Origin: Candidatus Cloacimonadota bacterium
GTDB taxonomy: Bacteria; Cloacimonadota; Cloacimonadia; Cloacimonadales; TCS61
Assembly (NCBI GenBank): GCA_011372345.1
Contig: DRTC01000471.1
Location: forward strand, 1 to 9,132
Length of the DNA: 9,132 nucleotides
Reading direction: 5' to 3'
Position numbers and translations under genes: made by a program. Positions 6,986 to 9,132 of this stretch are shown piece by piece. The notes under the pieces were generated by a model, which did not search any database, was not told the origin of the DNA, and worked only from the letters and a program-made list of their open reading frames with translations. Each line of letters starts with the position of its first letter. Position 1 is the first letter of the stretch.

Positions 6986-7001
6986 TGGCACACAGATTGC
7001 T
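6986..7001 (+). promoter_or_regulatory. Sigma-54 (-24/-12) promoter of the repeat-protein gene
   Basis: TGGCACACAGATTGCT matches TGGCACG-N4-TTGCW at every consensus position except position 7 (A for G), with the invariant GG (6987-6988) and GC (6999-7000) at correct spacing. Predicted transcription starts near 7012, just before the AGGAGG ribosome-binding site (7021-7026) and the ATG at 7035. Promoters of this class are silent without an AAA+ activator, and one is encoded in this window. Confidence 0.85.
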
Positions 7002-7034
7002 ATATTAAGAGTCAAAATTCAGGAGGAAAGAAAA

Positions 7035-9128
7035 ATGAAAAAGATTATTTTCAGCTTAGTTATGATGTTGAGTTTGTTCGTAACGAGTTTTGCGGAGGTG
7101 CCGCAAATGATCAATTTCCAGGGAGCTTTAAAAGATGCAAATGGATTACCGGTAAATTCCTCAGTCGATCTGACATTCAGGATTTATGATATGGAAACCG
7201 GAGGAACTCCGGCTTGGGAAGAACTTCATATCGCTGTTCCGGTTAATGACGGAATTTTCAATGCGGAATTGGGCGGCTTCGTTCCATTTCCTTATGATCT
7301 TCTCGATAATCCGGAATTGTGGATCACTTTTCGAGTTTCAGGAGAAGTTGACGAAATGTCTCCGAGGAAACGGATCCTATCGGTTCCTTATTCCAGAATG
7401 TCGGAAAAATCAAAACATTCGACGAATTCCGATACTACCAGTACGATCAGCGGAGTTCCGATATCCGGATTAGTCCAGCAGGATGGAAGCGGAAATGTGA
7501 ATATCAGCGGAGCTATGACTGCAACTGCTTTTATTGGAGACGGTTCCGGATTAACAGGGATTACAAGTATTTATGATACGACCTTCATTCATTCCACCGG
7601 ACCTGATACAATGACAGCAAATACTTCCGGGGCAACATTGACGATCAAAAATGCAAATCCGTCAAATGGTGATGCTATCAAGATAAACGGCGGTTATCAA
7701 GGTATCAGGATCGATTCGGTTACAACTGGAATTTATGTTCTCGATGCAGATTATAATGGTATTGCCGTGGGAACTGCAGATAATCAGGGAATGTCTGTTT
7801 TTTCCTCTGGAGCAGAAGGTGTTTATGTGCAGACAGCCGGAACAGATGGATTTAAAGTTTATAATGCCGGAACACCAAGCACACAATTAGCAAGTAGTTA
7901 TAAAAACGGTTTTGAGGTCGCCGGAGCAGAAGGAAACGGACTCTATGTTGGTCAAGCGGATAATATGGGAGTCGAAGTCGGATATGCCGCTTATTCCGGT
8001 TTTGTTGTGCAATCTGCCGGTAATGATGGTGTTGCTGTTGTATCTGCCGGAGACAATGGAGTTTTTGTAAATTCTGCAGATGATTCTGGTTTCAATGTTT
8101 ACCATGTAGGAACACCAAGTACAGAAAATTCAAGTACAGATAAAAATGCTTTTGCAGTATCCGGTTCGGAAGGAAACGGATTCTATGTTGGGCGAGCGGA
8201 TTATGATGGAATATATATTAATTCTGTCGGCAGAGATGGTGTAAGTGTTTATAATGCAGGAACACCGAGTACACAATTAACAAGTAATTACAAAAACGGT
8301 TTTGAAGTTGCCGGAGCAGAAGGAAACGGACTCTATGTTGGTCAAGCGGATAATATGGGAGTTGAAGTCGGATATGCCGCTTATTCCGGTTTTGTTGTGC
8401 AATCTGCCGGTGATGATGGTGTTGCTGTTGTATCTGCCGGAGATAATGGAGTTTTTGTAAATTCCTCAGGCTCAGATGGCTTTTATATTTCTTATGCTGG
8501 AAATGACGGTTTCTCATCGGCAAATGCAGTCGATGATGGCGGTGATTTCTGGGCAAGCGATGATGGAGTTTATGCTCAGACTAGTGATACTAACGATGAA
8601 TGGGGTTTTAACACACCCGATAAAATTCAAGGAAGTAATATTACTACCAGAACGATCAACAATATCGGCTTGAATACAGGATCAGAAGAATTGGAGAACG
8701 GCGACATCGTTTGTCTTACCGGTTATAATGATGAATCGGTTGCAGATTCGGATATTCCGATCATCAAAGTAAAAAAAGCAAACAGGAATAATTCTGCGGC
8801 AGTAATCGGAGTAGTTGAATACAAAGTCTATGAACGTGAAGAAGCAGATGAAAAAGACGGTAAAACTGTTTATACGAGAAGCTTCCGTTTTGCGGAAGGA
8901 AATGCTCACCGAGGAGAATATGTTTCCATCATAATTGTTGGTCCTGCCGATGTGAAAGTAGATTCTCGCGAGAATATCAAGATTGGTCAGAAATTAACTG
9001 TTTCCGGGAATACAGGCAAAGCACGTTCTATCCAAGAAACAGATAGTTGGATGATCGGAATTATAGGCAAAGCTTTGGAAAATTCCAAAGGAAAAGGTAA
9101 AATTAAAGTTTATGTTAATTGTAAATGA
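7035..9128 (+). CDS. Secreted decapeptide-repeat protein with tail-fibre-like C-terminal domain
   Basis: This 697-residue protein starts 8 bases after AGGAGG. Residues 1-20 are a signal peptide (MKKIIFSLVMMLSLFVTSFA) with probable cleavage at SFA/EVP. Residues 21-127 form the beta-sandwich-like N-domain common in FCB secreted proteins ('INFQGALKDANGLPV', 'LTFRIYDMETGGTPAWEE', 'DGIFNAELGG', 'RKRILSVPYS'). Residues 128-231 include 'FIGDGSGLTGI' (from 167), a motif seen in phage tail-fibre and bacterial fibre proteins. Residues 232-501 are 27 exact ten-residue units, mostly G-h-x-V-x-x-A-G-x-D, which suggests a beta-solenoid or fibre. Residues about 522-697 are a separate C-terminal domain ('NGDIVCLTG', 'AAVIGVVEYKV', 'IKIGQKLTVSG', 'WMIGIIGKALE') resembling the end domains of fibre-like surface proteins. 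No lipobox or LPXTG is seen, and the C-terminus is lysine-rich ('GKGKIKVYVNCK'). Likely role, by inference: surface or extracellular fibre, adhesin or structural protein. It has its own sigma-54 promoter; its terminator lies beyond the window. Confidence 0.9.
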   Translation: MKKIIFSLVMMLSLFVTSFAEVPQMINFQGALKDANGLPVNSSVDLTFRIYDMETGGTPAWEELHIAVPVNDGIFNAELGGFVPFPYDLLDNPELWITFRVSGEVDEMSPRKRILSVPYSRMSEKSKHSTNSDTTSTISGVPISGLVQQDGSGNVNISGAMTATAFIGDGSGLTGITSIYDTTFIHSTGPDTMTANTSGATLTIKNANPSNGDAIKINGGYQGIRIDSVTTGIYVLDADYNGIAVGTADNQGMSVFSSGAEGVYVQTAGTDGFKVYNAGTPSTQLASSYKNGFEVAGAEGNGLYVGQADNMGVEVGYAAYSGFVVQSAGNDGVAVVSAGDNGVFVNSADDSGFNVYHVGTPSTENSSTDKNAFAVSGSEGNGFYVGRADYDGIYINSVGRDGVSVYNAGTPSTQLTSNYKNGFEVAGAEGNGLYVGQADNMGVEVGYAAYSGFVVQSAGDDGVAVVSAGDNGVFVNSSGSDGFYISYAGNDGFSSANAVDDGGDFWASDDGVYAQTSDTNDEWGFNTPDKIQGSNITTRTINNIGLNTGSEELENGDIVCLTGYNDESVADSDIPIIKVKKANRNNSAAVIGVVEYKVYEREEADEKDGKTVYTRSFRFAEGNAHRGEYVSIIIVGPADVKVDSRENIKIGQKLTVSGNTGKARSIQETDSWMIGIIGKALENSKGKGKIKVYVNCK
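7857..8074 (+). repeat. Long intragenic direct repeat, copy 1
   Basis: These 218 bases recur at 8247-8464, offset by exactly 390 bases (13 decapeptide units). I counted 11 differences by eye, about 95% identity. Only three change the protein (Ala to Thr, Ser to Asn, Asn to Asp). The block between the copies (8075-8246) is a more diverged relative of the same unit. Confidence 0.9.
8247..8464 (+). repeat. Long intragenic direct repeat, copy 2
   Basis: This is the second copy of the block at 7857-8074, in the same frame and orientation. The similarity ends sharply at 8465, where the serine and glycine codons of 'SSGSDGF' replace the 'SADDSGF' seen after copy 1. This points to an internal duplication or gene-conversion tract rather than slow divergence of all units. 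Confidence 0.9.
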
Positions 9129-9132
9129 TGAA

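Larger units (their letters stand above)
7728..8537 (+). repeat. 27 tandem 30-bp units encoding a strict decapeptide repeat
   Basis: From Gly232 to about residue 501 the protein runs in register every ten residues. Typical units are GVYVQTAGTD, GLYVGQADNM and GVAVVSAGDN. Three units break the pattern with a polar spacer beginning Ser-Thr: STQLASSYKN, STENSSTDKN and STQLTSNYKN. Each follows a unit ending in GTP and keeps the ten-residue register. A fixed Gly at position 1 and Val at position 4 suggests one short strand and a turn per unit. Confidence 0.88.

Noticed and set aside
7728..8537. CRISPR array
   Set aside because: The 30-base periodicity is coding, in frame and without unique spacers. 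It is a protein repeat.
8218..8556. His/Arg-rich minus-strand frame under the repeat protein
   Set aside because: This is an artefact of the 30-bp repeat read antisense. The plus-strand gene has signal peptide, RBS and promoter.

Overview
The window is AT-rich and looks bacterial. It holds four protein genes: one truncated at the left edge and three complete. The envelope and surface protein types suggest a Gram-negative, FCB-like lineage, possibly Cloacimonadota or a relative. They are an OmpA C-terminal domain behind thrombospondin type-3 repeats, and a secreted repeat protein that opens with an 'INFQGALKDANGLPV...LTFRIYD' type domain. The phylum is an inference; no rRNA or marker gene is present.

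Layout. Positions 1-828 (+) are the 3' part of an OmpA-family, peptidoglycan-binding outer-membrane protein with acidic Ca-binding repeats, closed by a rho-independent terminator. Positions 960-5957 (-), convergent with it, encode a 1665-residue regulator. Its order is Ser/Thr-kinase-like domain, degenerate ATPase-like domain, TPR-type helical region, GAF domain, sigma-54 AAA+ activator domain and Fis-type helix-turn-helix. Positions 5958-6324 are a divergent control region. Positions 6325-6792 (+) encode a small secreted protein of unknown function with its own terminator. Positions 7035-9128 (+) encode a 697-residue secreted protein built around a strict ten-residue repeat and ending in a tail-fibre-like C-terminal domain.

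The main finding is regulatory. Both secreted-protein genes are preceded by a -24/-12 (sigma-54) promoter-like sequence. The one at 6986-7001 matches consensus almost perfectly and the one at 6276-6291 is weaker. In both, the -12 GC lies exactly 35 bases before the chosen ATG. About 100-125 bases upstream of each promoter is a pair of similar imperfect dyads, TGAAA-N7-TTGCA-like, with centres 19-20 bases apart. That is the usual place for enhancer sites of sigma-54 activators, and the gene next door encodes such an activator with an intact GAFTGA loop.

The simplest model is a local circuit. The kinase/TPR/GAF part senses an unknown signal, and the AAA+/HTH part binds the dyads and switches on two monocistronic genes for secreted or surface proteins. 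The protein domains, promoter matches and dyads are read directly from the sequence. The regulatory link is inference.
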